Source: Clostridia bacterium (GTDB taxonomy: Bacteria; Bacillota; Clostridia; Christensenellales; CAG-138). From it: a DNA stretch of 44,676 nt. The stretch covers positions 1 through 44,676 of the forward strand of contig JAFXSG010000043.1 of NCBI GenBank assembly GCA_017525875.1. The letters are read 5' to 3'. This document shows positions 8,179 through 16,221 of this stretch, piece after piece (position 1 is the stretch's first letter; every line of letters starts with the position of its first letter). The notes beneath the pieces were generated by a model. It did not search any database and had not been told where the DNA came from. It worked only from the letters and a program-made list of their open reading frames with translations. The position numbers were made by a program, and so were the translations under genes.

Positions 8179-8529
8179 TCATTCCAACACTATTTCTCGA
8201 ATTACTTGTTCCTCGGCTCGTGCTCGGCAGGAGTTCATTGCTCGGATCCATTCGAGTTGATCACGCGCCTTGAGGTCTTCGGTCACGCCTTCGGCCTTGG
8301 CAAGCTGGGAGGTGATGAGTTCGATCTGCTCATTGGCCTGGCGGTCGATTTCGACGAGGTGTTCCGTAAGAGTATTTTCCATAAGCATCAACGCGAAGGT
8401 GTCGGGCTGATGCTCCTTCAAATACTTCTTACGCATACGTCCGAAGCGGCCGATATCCCCGATCGGTTGGGGCGAGAGTGTAAGGTCGGGATAGTAATAA
8501 TCTCCGTGTTTGGTGTAGGTGATCTCCAT
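8179..8529 (-). CDS. tnpV: TnpV family transposon-encoded protein
   Basis: Predicted 116 aa. It begins MEITYTKHGDYYYPDL and continues with GRMRKKYLKEH and FALMLMENTL, then a helical C-terminal part (QLAKAEGVTEDLKARDQL ... CRARAEE). This is a near-textbook TnpV, a protein found in mobilisable and conjugative transposons of Firmicutes whose role is not well defined; it may bind DNA or act as an accessory regulator. GGAGG precedes the ATG and a terminator follows the stop. It is full-length, unlike the remnant at 2323-2511. It lies beside a small membrane protein of the kind often seen in integrative elements, but no integrase, relaxase or recombinase is visible in the window. Confidence 0.88.
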   Translation of the reverse strand: MEITYTKHGDYYYPDLTLSPQPIGDIGRFGRMRKKYLKEHQPDTFALMLMENTLTEHLVEIDRQANEQIELITSQLAKAEGVTEDLKARDQLEWIRAMNSCRARAEEQVIREIVLE

Positions 8530-8543
8530 GTGTGCATCCTCCT

Positions 8544-8834
8544 TTATGATACTATGAATTCTTTTATGGCGTCGGCCGCCTTTTCCAGCATGCCTTCAAT
8601 AAGCCCGGCGATAAAGGGAATGGCAAACATCGCTCCGGCGACGACAAGCAGCTGAAGCAACAACTCCTTCGAGCTCATGCGCATAATAACGAGCAGCAGA
8701 TCGTACATGAGGAGGAGCCCGCCGCCGATCGTAAGCACATAGATCCCGATTCCCGCCGCAAGCCTGCACACAAGACGCAGTATCGTTGTCAGCAACCATA
8801 TCGGTGCAAGGAGTAGCTTTGCCGCTATTCTCAT
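8544..8834 (-). CDS. Small membrane protein, similar to CD1845-type element proteins
   Basis: Predicted 96 aa from the ATG at 8834, the one with AAAGGG at proper distance (9 bases); ATGs at 8843 and 8840 are too close to that site. There are three hydrophobic segments (IWLLTTILRLVCRL, GIYVLTIGGGLLLMY, LLLQLLVVAGAMFAIPFIAGL), and the end is an amphipathic helix. The layout (start MRIAAKLLLAPIWLL, a four-residue gap, and the later AGLIEGMLEKAADAI) is reminiscent of small CD1845-like membrane proteins carried by integrative elements in Clostridia. This is a resemblance only. It lies 14 bases upstream of tnpV and was probably transcribed with it. Confidence 0.55.
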   Translation of the reverse strand: MRIAAKLLLAPIWLLTTILRLVCRLAAGIGIYVLTIGGGLLLMYDLLLVIMRMSSKELLLQLLVVAGAMFAIPFIAGLIEGMLEKAADAIKEFIVS

Positions 8835-8969
8835 ACCCATCATCCCTTTCGCTTTTCTATGAGTACATCATAACAGACAGGGCTCGGTTTGACGAATGTG
8901 CGGATAAAAAGAGCCGTGCGAACGGCTCATGGTATCCTTGGTTTTATTGCTTGAGTCCACTCCTATAAA

Positions 8970-9569
8970 TTACTCCTCAGTATTTACCCAATTATCATCG
9001 AATGCCAAAGCACCTATTTCAGCCTTCAACACGGAGTATTGTTCATCTTTTAGTGCATTATCAATACTACACTGTATGCTTTCGTATTCATCGAAAGTTA
9101 AATTGGTCCATTTTTCGTTTCGTCCCAGTTTTTCCAATATGACACTGTCCACAGGACACTCGCATTTGCAAAAATCAATTTCCACATCAATATGGTCTCT
9201 GAAAACATACAGGTATTTATAAGTCATATTAACGATTTTTTGCGCAAATCCAAACGGCTTGTAATCTCGCCCTTTTCCTTTAATCGTCTTTGATTTAACC
9301 TCATCGCAATTCCAAAATACGGTGTTGCAAACCTCTCGCTTATTCACTTTACTATAATCGTAGGAACTTGCCTTAAGGGTTTCAAGAATATAGTCTATTC
9401 TTTCCTTCTTAGAAGGTTTATTAAAATCTTCACAAACAAATCTTCCACCCGACAGCATATCTCTGTCGGCAAGTTCGATACATCTCCTGACAACATCATC
9501 AGAATTATCCAGTTTAACGTGTTGCCCCAATACAGCCTGCTTCAAAAAACGTACTTGATAATTATTCAT
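8970..9569 (-). CDS. Hypothetical AT-rich accessory protein, 199 aa
   Basis: Predicted 199 aa, soluble. GGAG stands 8 bases before the ATG. I do not recognise a family with confidence. Visible landmarks are a charged N-terminal helix, CEDFNKPSKKERIDYI near the middle of the N-terminal half, a lysine/aspartate-rich stretch (VKSKTIKGKGRDYKPFG), and a short cysteine cluster in DFCKCECPVDSVIL near residue 135. Similar small proteins with the CPxDSVIL-type end occur in phage and element cargo, as far as I remember. It is AT-rich against the GC-rich genome and lies between tnpV-type genes and tRNA-Ala, so it is likely acquired cargo. Whether it is expressed cannot be judged here. Confidence 0.65.
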   Translation of the reverse strand: MNNYQVRFLKQAVLGQHVKLDNSDDVVRRCIELADRDMLSGGRFVCEDFNKPSKKERIDYILETLKASSYDYSKVNKREVCNTVFWNCDEVKSKTIKGKGRDYKPFGFAQKIVNMTYKYLYVFRDHIDVEIDFCKCECPVDSVILEKLGRNEKWTNLTFDEYESIQCSIDNALKDEQYSVLKAEIGALAFDDNWVNTEE

Positions 9570-9684
9570 GTCTCGATCTCCTTCATTGACACTATGAGAT
9601 TATGTCTTTTCCATGGATTATCTTTCATCAAGACAAATTTACCACACCGGCGCAAAATTTTCAATCTCGCCAAAAAGAAATTTA

Positions 9685-9704
9685 CCACCCCCATCAGGGG
9701 GTGG
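9685..9704. other. Strong 8-bp hairpin between hypothetical gene and tRNA-Ala
   Basis: CCACCCCC (9685-9692) pairs perfectly with GGGGGTGG (9697-9704) around ATCA. On the minus strand TAAATTTCTTTTT follows, so it may terminate the tRNA-Ala transcript. It stands about 80 bases beyond the tRNA 3' end. Nothing else is identifiable in 9570-9783. Confidence 0.55.
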
Positions 9705-9783
9705 CAAAACTTTTGCGTCCTCAGATCATCACCTTTACTGCGAACCCAGTGGGCCAGAAGTAAAAGTTCGTCTGATTCTGCTT

Positions 9784-9859
9784 TGGTGGAGCATAGCGGA
9801 CTCGAACCGCTGACATCCACACTGCCAGTGTGGCACTCTACCAGCTGAGCTAATGCCCC
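9784..9859 (-). tRNA. tRNA-Ala(GGC), CCA encoded
   Basis: 76 nt on the minus strand including CCA. The acceptor stem GGGGCAT pairs with ATGCTCC and contains the G3-U70 pair that identifies alanine tRNAs. D-arm TTAGCTCAGC is present. The anticodon stem CCACA/TGTGG encloses a loop CTGGCAG with anticodon GGC. The T-arm GGTTCGAGTCC is canonical. Discriminator base is A73. A sigma-A promoter stands directly upstream. Element-type genes lie immediately beyond its 3' end. Confidence 0.97.
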
Positions 9860-9871
9860 ATAACGGCAAGT

Positions 9872-9900
9872 ATTATACACTATGCCGACGGATTTGTAAA
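9872..9900 (-). promoter_or_regulatory. Sigma-A promoter of tRNA-Ala
   Basis: On the minus strand TTTACA (9895-9900) and TATAAT (9872-9877) are separated by 17 bases. The -10 box lies 12 bases before the tRNA 5' end. Confidence 0.75.
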
Positions 9901-9932
9901 GTGGTAATTTGATATATTGTGAGAAACTCCCG

Positions 9933-11066
9933 TCAATCCCTTTGTTCTATATCCGATTTATACTTCGGGAAATAACGGTAAAGCGTGCAGGTCATACCGC
10001 CGTTTGAAAGCTTGCGGCGCTTGTTTGCGCGCTCGCCGTAGATCCTCTCGAAATCCGGGTGGGAGGCGATGATATTCACGCTCCAGCCGTCCAGCGCGGA
10101 GAAAACGCAGTGCATTTCGCGGTAGAGCTTTTCGGCGTCCTTTTTCTCAAGCAGGCGTTCGCCGTACGGCGGATTGCAGCAGAGCACGCCGCCTTTGCGA
10201 GTTTCAACAAGGCTCTGCACGGGGGCGACGCGCCAGTTCAGCATCACGCCGGCTTTTTTCGCGTGCTTTTTACACAGCTCGATCGAATGCGCGTCGATAT
10301 CGGCGCCGGTGATGTCGAACGGGACTCTTTTTATGGAATCTTCAGCTCTCTCGCGGGCGAGCGCAAAGGCGTTCTCACGGATGAAATGCCAGTCCTCCGC
10401 GGCAAAACTGCGGCCGAGGCCGACGGCGGTATTCGTTGCGAACAGCGCAGCCTCGATAGGCATCGTGCCGGAACCGCACATCGGGTCGAGGAACGGGCGT
10501 TCCGCCGTGTAGCCGGAGAGGCGAACGATCGCCGCTCCGAGCGTTTCACTGATCGGCGCCGGAACGTTATACGTGCGGTAGCCCCTTCTTGAAAGCCCCG
10601 CGCCGCAGCAGTCGAGCGCAACGGTCACTTCGTCGCGCAGGATGCCGATCTCGATGATGATATGCTTGCCGCTCTCGGGGAGCACCTTCACGCCGTACGC
10701 TCTGAAAAGCGAATCGACGATCGCCTTTTTTGCGATGCTCTGGCAGTCGGAGACGGAGAAAAGGCGGCTCTTGGCGGATTTGCCGTTGACGTGGATGAAG
10801 TTTGTTTTGGAGAGATAATTTTGCCACTCGATCGCACGCACGCCATCATACAGTTCCTCAAATGTGACGGCGCGGAAGGAACCGACCTCCATCAGAACGC
10901 GCTCCGCAGTGCTCAGGTTGAGCAGCGCGACAGCCATATCCGTGTAACTGCCGGTAAAATCCACGCGCGCGTCATGCACCGCGGTCACTTCGATGCCGAG
11001 CGCACGCAGTTCGTTTGAAACGAGGGCCTCGAGCCCGAGCTTGCAGGTCGCAAAATACTTATTCAT
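9933..11066 (-). CDS. THUMP-domain class I SAM-dependent RNA methyltransferase (RlmL N-half / YpsC family)
   Basis: Predicted 377 aa from the ATG at 11066 (GGAG 6 bases before it); the longer frame to 11231 is just the out-of-frame body of the upstream gene. The N-terminus MNKYFATCKLGLEALVSNEL is diagnostic of this family. THUMP occupies about 45-155. The Rossmann methyltransferase follows with DPMCGSGT (194-201) as SAM motif I, a NPPYG motif (298-302) for N-methylation of a purine, and a late YFPKYKSD end. Family members methylate 23S rRNA guanine (m2G2445-type); the exact site is not deducible. It overlaps the TPR gene end by 8 bases and is the last gene of the yqeM-hslO-TPR operon. Confidence 0.9.
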   Translation of the reverse strand: MNKYFATCKLGLEALVSNELRALGIEVTAVHDARVDFTGSYTDMAVALLNLSTAERVLMEVGSFRAVTFEELYDGVRAIEWQNYLSKTNFIHVNGKSAKSRLFSVSDCQSIAKKAIVDSLFRAYGVKVLPESGKHIIIEIGILRDEVTVALDCCGAGLSRRGYRTYNVPAPISETLGAAIVRLSGYTAERPFLDPMCGSGTMPIEAALFATNTAVGLGRSFAAEDWHFIRENAFALARERAEDSIKRVPFDITGADIDAHSIELCKKHAKKAGVMLNWRVAPVQSLVETRKGGVLCCNPPYGERLLEKKDAEKLYREMHCVFSALDGWSVNIIASHPDFERIYGERANKRRKLSNGGMTCTLYRYFPKYKSDIEQRD

Positions 11067-12885
11067 CGTCATCTCCGTCATCGTTAAAAGGGTTTTGCCC
11101 GGACGCATTTTCAGAAAGCTCCGGCAATTCGAGCAGCCGGTCGATCGCGTTCTCGATGCGCCGCACGGTAACACCGTGCGCTGCGGCAAACTCTGAAAGC
11201 TCCGGGGTTTCGCGGTCGTGGCTGTGAGCAAGCACGAAATAGACTATCGCCGCAGCCATCGCTTCCTTCTGTCCGTATGGAAGCTGCGGCTTGTGCTTGT
11301 AATGAGCCAGTGTGTATAGCTTGCACAGCATCAACGCCGGTCCCATAAGCTCTTCGGCGGTTTTCTCAAGCTCCTTTGCGACTGTTTCGAATATGTACCG
11401 ATAGCACTGCGGAAAATCGTTGTAAACGACCGAATCGCCCAAGGCGCAGATGCGAGCTCTGCCGTCGGAAAGCATGACGAAACGGAAATCCTTGCGTCCG
11501 CCGGAAAAATCGGATTGAAGATGCGCTGCGGCAAGCCTGCGCATAACGGGGGAACAGTCCGGCTCCACGAGCAGACGCCTGAGCAGCCTTTCGGTGCGCT
11601 CAAAGTCGACAAGCAGCAGGAACACGATGTATAGATCTCCGAACGGGCAGTTACGGTCCGTCATTGCCCAGTTGACCAGCCGAAGCATGGTCTTGGGTTC
11701 ATTATGCCAGAAGTCTTCAAGCTCCTCCCGCGTATAGCCCACAAGCTCTTCGGTGAGCTTGCAGCGCGCAATGAACTCGCTGTGCGGGACGGCGTATTCG
11801 ATCTGGAAACGGCGGCGTTCGCCTCCTGCAAGCGTCTCCTCGCAGACCTTTTTATAGAAATACGCCACGGAATCATTCGGTTCCACGATCAGGTTCTGCG
11901 CATAGCAATTTTTCGCGCGCTCCGCATCGCTGGCTTCATACGCCGCATGCGCGAGAAAGTGCATGAAGGTGCGGTTATAAGGTTCCTGCGCGGTCATGCT
12001 CTCGGCATAGACGATCGCTTTATCGAAAAGCTCGATCTCCATCATGACCGTATATGCGCGGACGAGCTCGTTCGGATCGGTCAGCTTGAACTCGGAGATC
12101 TTCTCCGCCAATGCCTGCGCCCGCTCCTTTTGACCGAGCTGATGACAGAGCATTGCGGCGCAGCACTGGACGGTGAACTCGTTTTTAAGCTTATCGGAGA
12201 CGGAGTCAAACAGTTTGAGACCGTCGGCAAAGCGTTGCTCACAGTAATAATCGAGCAGAAGATCGGTGAAAATCCGCGCATCCTCCGGAAAACGGGCATG
12301 CGCGGGCTCGAGCAGGGCGATGGCAGCGGTGAAATCGGCATTTTCGCTCAGCGCGGCTGCATCGTTTGCGATGCGCTCCGCTTCGATCTCGTCCACGTCG
12401 CGCAGGATCGGCTCGCTCCGCTTTTCATCGTCGAGGTATTCTTCGCAGAAATCCTCGGCTTCGATCGCGTTCAGCGCGTCGTTATACTGGAGCGGTTCCG
12501 TCGTCAACTTTGCGGAAAGGGAAAAATCAAAGCAGTCAAGTGCGGCGCGCAGCTCTCCCCGCGAAGCAAGGCAGTGCCCGAGGCGGAGCACAGCAGGACG
12601 AAACTCATCGATATCCGGGCGCAGCAGCGGAGCGACCCAGGCGGAAGCCTCCACTGCACAGTCCATGTCGAGATATGTATCGGCGATCATCAGGCAAAGC
12701 TCACGCCCTTCTTTGGAATCAAAAGGCACGCAGGCAAGCGCTCTGCGGTAATAACGCAGCGCGCTGAGGAAGTCGCCCTCGTCCAGCTTGTCGTTGGCCT
12801 TGCGTGTGAAAAACGCGCTCTGGCTGCCGATGCTGATCACGGCGGCTTTTCCGCTTTTCCTGATTTTCGGCGGTTTGGCATTCAT
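11059..12885 (-). CDS. TPR-repeat protein, 608 aa
   Basis: Predicted 608 aa. No signal peptide or membrane segment. Helical repeats of about 34 residues are visible, for example KLDEGDFLSALRYYRRALA near 35, LRLGHCLASRGELRAALDCFDFSL near 105-125, LSENADFTAAIALLEPAHARFP near 180-200 and YAESMTAQEPYNRTFMHFLA later, each with A/G at the packing positions. The C-terminal part (about 350-600) is a helix-rich region that I cannot name. Its start lies 9 bases after the hslO stop, and its ribosome binding site is weak (translation may be coupled). Similar TPR proteins next to hslO occur in Clostridia, as far as I recall. Role unknown; protein-protein scaffolding is the default inference. Confidence 0.8.
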   Translation of the reverse strand: MNAKPPKIRKSGKAAVISIGSQSAFFTRKANDKLDEGDFLSALRYYRRALACVPFDSKEGRELCLMIADTYLDMDCAVEASAWVAPLLRPDIDEFRPAVLRLGHCLASRGELRAALDCFDFSLSAKLTTEPLQYNDALNAIEAEDFCEEYLDDEKRSEPILRDVDEIEAERIANDAAALSENADFTAAIALLEPAHARFPEDARIFTDLLLDYYCEQRFADGLKLFDSVSDKLKNEFTVQCCAAMLCHQLGQKERAQALAEKISEFKLTDPNELVRAYTVMMEIELFDKAIVYAESMTAQEPYNRTFMHFLAHAAYEASDAERAKNCYAQNLIVEPNDSVAYFYKKVCEETLAGGERRRFQIEYAVPHSEFIARCKLTEELVGYTREELEDFWHNEPKTMLRLVNWAMTDRNCPFGDLYIVFLLLVDFERTERLLRRLLVEPDCSPVMRRLAAAHLQSDFSGGRKDFRFVMLSDGRARICALGDSVVYNDFPQCYRYIFETVAKELEKTAEELMGPALMLCKLYTLAHYKHKPQLPYGQKEAMAAAIVYFVLAHSHDRETPELSEFAAAHGVTVRRIENAIDRLLELPELSENASGQNPFNDDGDDDE

Positions 12886-12894
12886 TGGTTCGGT

Positions 12895-13812
12895 TTATTC
12901 TTCGTCGCTGCCTTCTGCGCTCGATGCTGCTTCAAGCAGCGCGGACAGCTCTTCCTTGTTGAAACTATAGCGACGGTTACAGAAACTGCAAACGAGCTCT
13001 GCTTCGCCGTCCTTCTCGATAATGTCCGTAAGCTCATCTTTGCCGAGCGAAATGATAACGCGTTCAAGCCTCTCACGAGAGCAGTCACAGCGGTACTCGG
13101 GGACCATCTCGTCCGACACTTCAAAATCCATACCGTCAAAGAGCTTATCCATCGCGGTCATCAGGCCGTCGCCCTCGTCAAGATGGAGGGAAAGACGTGA
13201 GATCTCCGGAGCAAGGGCTTCAAGGCGTTCGAGGTCTTCATCCGGGCAGTTGGGCAGGGGAGCCAGCATCAGCCCCGCTGCGGAACGCACGCGCCCGCTC
13301 TCCGTGTCCACGCGGACTCCGAGGTACACGAGCGACGGCTGCTGCTCGCTGACGAGAAAATAGTTCGCAAAATCATTGGCGATCTCACCGGAAACGAGCG
13401 CGCAGCGACCAACGTAAGGCTCCTTGAGTGAAAGGTCGCGGATCACGCGCATCTCACCGTCGGTACCGACGACTCCGGCGACGTCCAGCTTGCCGAGTGC
13501 GTTGGGAGGCAGCTCGACGTCGGGATTGGTGATGCAGCCCTTGACGATGCCGCCCGTGTGGCCGACAGCGGTCAGGTTGCCCGCAGGACCGCCGCCCGCA
13601 AAGGTGACGGTGACGCTGTCCGTATCGTTCTTGAGCCTGGCGCTCATCATCGAAACAGCGAGCAGGAGCCTGCCGAGAGCGGCGGTGCAGACGCGGCTGA
13701 GCCCGTGAAGCCGGCGCGCCTCTTCAATGAGCTCCGCACCGGAGATCGCGATAACGTTTACGCTTTTATTCAGGAGGAGTCCTCCTATCATTCTGTCATG
13801 AGTATTATCCAT
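12895..13812 (-). CDS. hslO: Hsp33 redox-regulated molecular chaperone
   Basis: Predicted 305 aa, slightly longer than the usual ~290 through an acidic tail. The N-terminal body has the typical GRLLLAVSMMSARLK and TFAGGGPAGN segments. The zinc/redox switch is present: C242-D-C244 and C275-SF-C278, which bind zinc when reduced and form disulfides under oxidative stress, unfolding the C-terminal part and activating holdase function. It is cytoplasmic. It is in the same operon as a YqeM-like methyltransferase (18 bases upstream) and the TPR gene. Confidence 0.97.
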   Translation of the reverse strand: MDNTHDRMIGGLLLNKSVNVIAISGAELIEEARRLHGLSRVCTAALGRLLLAVSMMSARLKNDTDSVTVTFAGGGPAGNLTAVGHTGGIVKGCITNPDVELPPNALGKLDVAGVVGTDGEMRVIRDLSLKEPYVGRCALVSGEIANDFANYFLVSEQQPSLVYLGVRVDTESGRVRSAAGLMLAPLPNCPDEDLERLEALAPEISRLSLHLDEGDGLMTAMDKLFDGMDFEVSDEMVPEYRCDCSRERLERVIISLGKDELTDIIEKDGEAELVCSFCNRRYSFNKEELSALLEAASSAEGSDEE

Positions 13813-13830
13813 TGTCTTACCTGTGAAAAA

Positions 13831-14595
13831 TTACTGAGCTTTGAACGCGCAGAACTGGATGCGTTCCGTGGTGTCGAAAACCGGCTTTTGGGTGAAGCAG
13901 GCGAAGGTCTTCACCTCGTTGAACCCCGCCTCACGGAGCCATGCGGTAAGTTCCTCTTCACTGTGTGCGCGCTGGATATGCTTTTCACGGAATCGCTCGT
14001 ACAGTCCGCCCGAGCCGTGTGCGGTGAAGAAATCGAGATCCATCTCGATAAGGCAGGATCCGGGATCGTAGTTGTTGCGCCAGAAATAGGCTTTGTCCTC
14101 CCGGCTGTCCGAAAAGGAGTTGCACCCGAGCACTGCGGAAAGCTTGTATTCGCTTGAAACGTCGAAGTAAAGCGCACCGCCTGCCTTAAGCGAAGCATAA
14201 GCGCTTTTGAAAAAAGCGAGCACGTCCTCCTTGGAAGTGAGATAGTTCACACAGTCGCAGCAGGCGATGATCGCATCGACAGGGCGGTGGAGCGTGAGCG
14301 AGCGCATGTCCATCCGCACGAACGGAATGAACTGCCCCGCATAGCGGGCTTTTTCGGAAGCGACGGCGAGCATCTCGTCCGAAAGATCGGACGCAGTGAT
14401 GTTGAGACCGGCCTTTTTCAGCGGTATTGTGATGCTGCCCGTGCCGCAGCCGCATTCGAAAACGGTATTCGGCCGGCAGCTGCTGCGCTCCGCACCGAAG
14501 CGATCCATGAGCAACAGCAGATAGCGTGCCCACTGACCGTAGTTCACACCGTCCATGAATTCATCATATAAAGCTGCAAATTTCCCGTACTGCAC
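13831..14595 (-). CDS. YqeM-like class I SAM-dependent methyltransferase
   Basis: Predicted 254 aa. I prefer the GTG at 14595: GGAGG lies 5 bases before it, and the resulting start VQYGKFAALYDEFMD matches YqeM-type proteins, which begin near YxxFAxxYDxLM. An ATG at 14613 would sit almost on the predicted transcription start. SAM motif I is VFECGCGTGSIT, followed by the acidic ITASDLSDEML and the third motif IACCDCVNYL. The substrate is not known; the nearest named homologue, B. subtilis YqeM, is a predicted methyltransferase. It is the first gene of a minus-strand operon with hslO, the TPR protein and the rRNA methyltransferase. Confidence 0.85.
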   Translation of the reverse strand: MQYGKFAALYDEFMDGVNYGQWARYLLLLMDRFGAERSSCRPNTVFECGCGTGSITIPLKKAGLNITASDLSDEMLAVASEKARYAGQFIPFVRMDMRSLTLHRPVDAIIACCDCVNYLTSKEDVLAFFKSAYASLKAGGALYFDVSSEYKLSAVLGCNSFSDSREDKAYFWRNNYDPGSCLIEMDLDFFTAHGSGGLYERFREKHIQRAHSEEELTAWLREAGFNEVKTFACFTQKPVFDTTERIQFCAFKAQ

Positions 14596-14618
14596 GTTTT
14601 CCTCCAAAGCCATCCTTC

Positions 14619-14647
14619 ATTATACCCCGAATCGGCGCTTATGGCAA
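14619..14647 (-). promoter_or_regulatory. Sigma-A promoter of the yqeM-hslO operon
   Basis: Minus strand TTGCCA (14642-14647), 17 bases, TATAAT (14619-14624). With transcription starting about 7 bases beyond the -10 box, the leader before the GTG start would be only about 15-17 bases, but would just contain the GGAGG. Confidence 0.8.
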
Positions 14648-14715
14648 GACGCCTCAGCCTTTGCCCGCGCTGTAAACAGCTTTATCATTTGTCTCTGATC
14701 CTTTTCAGCAGGGGC

Positions 14716-14747
14716 AAAACTGCCCGCATCATGATCGACGCGGGCAG
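14716..14747 (-). terminator. Terminator of the aminotransferase gene
   Basis: On the minus strand CTGCCCGC pairs with GCGGGCAG (arms 14720-14727 and 14740-14747), followed by TTTT. It stands 25 bases beyond the stop codon. The rest of 14648-14772 shows nothing else. Confidence 0.85.
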
Positions 14748-14772
14748 CCGAATTCGCTTGGATCAAACGGGA

Positions 14773-15969
14773 TTATTTGTGGGTCTCGTTATACTTCTTG
14801 ATGCCGAGCGCAAGCAGGTCCATTGCCCTCTCGAGCTTATCCTGCTTGAGGACGTACGCGATGCGGATCTCGTTGAGGCCCTTGCCGGGGGTGGCATAGA
14901 AGCCTTCGCCGGGCGCGAACATAACTGTATCGCCGTTGTCTTCAAAATCGGTGAGCAGCCACTTCTGGAAGGTATCGGCATTATCAACGGGCAGAGCAGC
15001 CATCATATAGAACGCGCCCTGGGGCTCCTTGACGACGACGCCGGGGATCTCGAGCAGCTTCTTGTAGCAGGTGTCGCGGCGGAGCTTATACTCCTTGCGG
15101 ACCTGGTCGAAGTACGCGGGACCGACCCTGTAGAGCGCCGCGGAAGCGATCTGGTCGAGTGTTGCGACGGAAAGCCTCGCCTGGCAGAATTTGAGCAGGT
15201 TCTGCTGCAGATCCTTGTTGCGGGTGATGATCGCACCTATACGTGCGCCGCAGGCGGAGAAACGCTTGGAAACGGAGTCGATGATGACCGCGTTGTCGTG
15301 AAGCTCCTCAAACTGGCCGATGGTAGCAAGATTCTCGCCGCCGTAAACGAACTCACGGTAGACCTCGTCGCCGATAACGAAGATGTTATGCTCCTTCGCG
15401 AAGTCCGCGATGGTCCTGAGCTCTTCGGGAGTCAGCACGACGCCGGTGGGATTGCCGGGGTTGGTGAACATGATCGCGCGGGTGTTCTCGTTGTAAGCCG
15501 CTTCGAGCTTTTCGCGGAACGCGTAGCGATAGCCTTCCTCGGGGGTGGTGGTGATGGGACGGATAACGCCGCCCGCACTCCTCACGAAGGTGTTGTAGTT
15601 GGGATAGAAGGGCTCCGGAATGATGACTTCGCTGCCGGGATCGAGGATGCAGAGCATAAGCATCTGCAGCGCTTCGCTGCCGCCGGTGGTGATCAGGATC
15701 TCATTCTGCTCATAGTGGATGCCGAGCTTGTCGTAGTAGTGCTGGATCGCGTCGATAAGTACGGGCATGCCCGGGGAAGCGGCGTATGCGAGAACGGGGT
15801 TATCGAAATTGTGGATCGCATAGTAGTAGTTGGGCGGGGTCTCGATATCGGGCTGGCCGATGTTGAGATGATAGATGGTCTTGCCCTTTTGTTCGGCCTC
15901 GACCGCATAAGGATGGAACTTGCGCATGGGCGAAAGGTTGCAGGCCTGCGCTTTTTGCGAGATCTTCAT
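14773..15969 (-). CDS. PLP-dependent aminotransferase (fold type I, aspartate aminotransferase-like)
   Basis: Predicted 398 aa. The ATG at 15969 has GGAGG 6 bases upstream; the frame extends further to 16056 but without such a site. Fold-type-I landmarks: LNIGQPDIETP near 35-45, TTGGSEAL near 94-101 for phosphate binding, NPGNPTG (170-176), an active-site aspartate in GDEVYREFVY (~201), and the PLP lysine K235 in DSVSKRFSACGARIG. The late arginine that binds the substrate carboxylate lies in NEIRIAYV. It transfers an amino group between an amino acid and a 2-oxoacid; specificity (aspartate, aromatic or methionine) cannot be set from this. It is monocistronic with its own promoter and terminator. 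Confidence 0.93.
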   Translation of the reverse strand: MKISQKAQACNLSPMRKFHPYAVEAEQKGKTIYHLNIGQPDIETPPNYYYAIHNFDNPVLAYAASPGMPVLIDAIQHYYDKLGIHYEQNEILITTGGSEALQMLMLCILDPGSEVIIPEPFYPNYNTFVRSAGGVIRPITTTPEEGYRYAFREKLEAAYNENTRAIMFTNPGNPTGVVLTPEELRTIADFAKEHNIFVIGDEVYREFVYGGENLATIGQFEELHDNAVIIDSVSKRFSACGARIGAIITRNKDLQQNLLKFCQARLSVATLDQIASAALYRVGPAYFDQVRKEYKLRRDTCYKKLLEIPGVVVKEPQGAFYMMAALPVDNADTFQKWLLTDFEDNGDTVMFAPGEGFYATPGKGLNEIRIAYVLKQDKLERAMDLLALGIKKYNETHK

Positions 15970-16046
15970 TTTGCGCCTCCAATGGATGGTTTTTTTGTCC
16001 CGAGACCTCGGCGGAGCCGCTGCTTCGGTTTCTGTCATACGGGGTA

Positions 16047-16075
16047 ATTTTATCATTGTACAAAGGATTTTGCAA
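16047..16075 (-). promoter_or_regulatory. Sigma-A promoter of the aminotransferase gene
   Basis: Minus strand TTGCAA (16070-16075), 17 bases, TAAAAT (16047-16052), about 78 bases before the start codon. Confidence 0.7.
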
Positions 16076-16178
16076 TACAGCCCCGCATGGCTTTGACGAT
16101 ATATTTATTAAGACCCGAATACTGCGTCGGAGCGGAACGAAAAAGGCGGAAAACAGGACTGTTCGCCGCATGAATGAA

Positions 16179-16202
16179 GCGGGGCCCCTTTCGGGGCCCC
16201 GC
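16179..16202 (-). terminator. Terminator hairpin of the 880-aa dockerin gene
   Basis: Perfect 10-bp GC stem (16179-16188 with 16193-16202) closed on the minus strand by a GAAA tetraloop. The tail on the minus strand is only TTCATTC, so termination may need the very stable stem. It is 20 bases beyond the stop codon. Confidence 0.75.
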
Positions 16203-16221
16203 AGGTGGGCAGTGATAAAAC

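Noticed and set aside
9519-9848. Open frames across tRNA-Ala
   Set aside because: They include the tRNA itself on the opposite strand, a common annotation artefact.
9784-9859. att duplication of the tRNA-Ala 3' end further left
   Set aside because: I looked for the 3' end sequence in 1-9780 and did not see a second copy.
11704-13200. 498-codon open frame on the plus strand
   Set aside because: Overlaps the TPR gene and hslO on the opposite strand; no motif.
14641-16047. 468-codon open frame on the plus strand
   Set aside because: Runs opposite the aminotransferase, whose motifs are complete on the minus strand.
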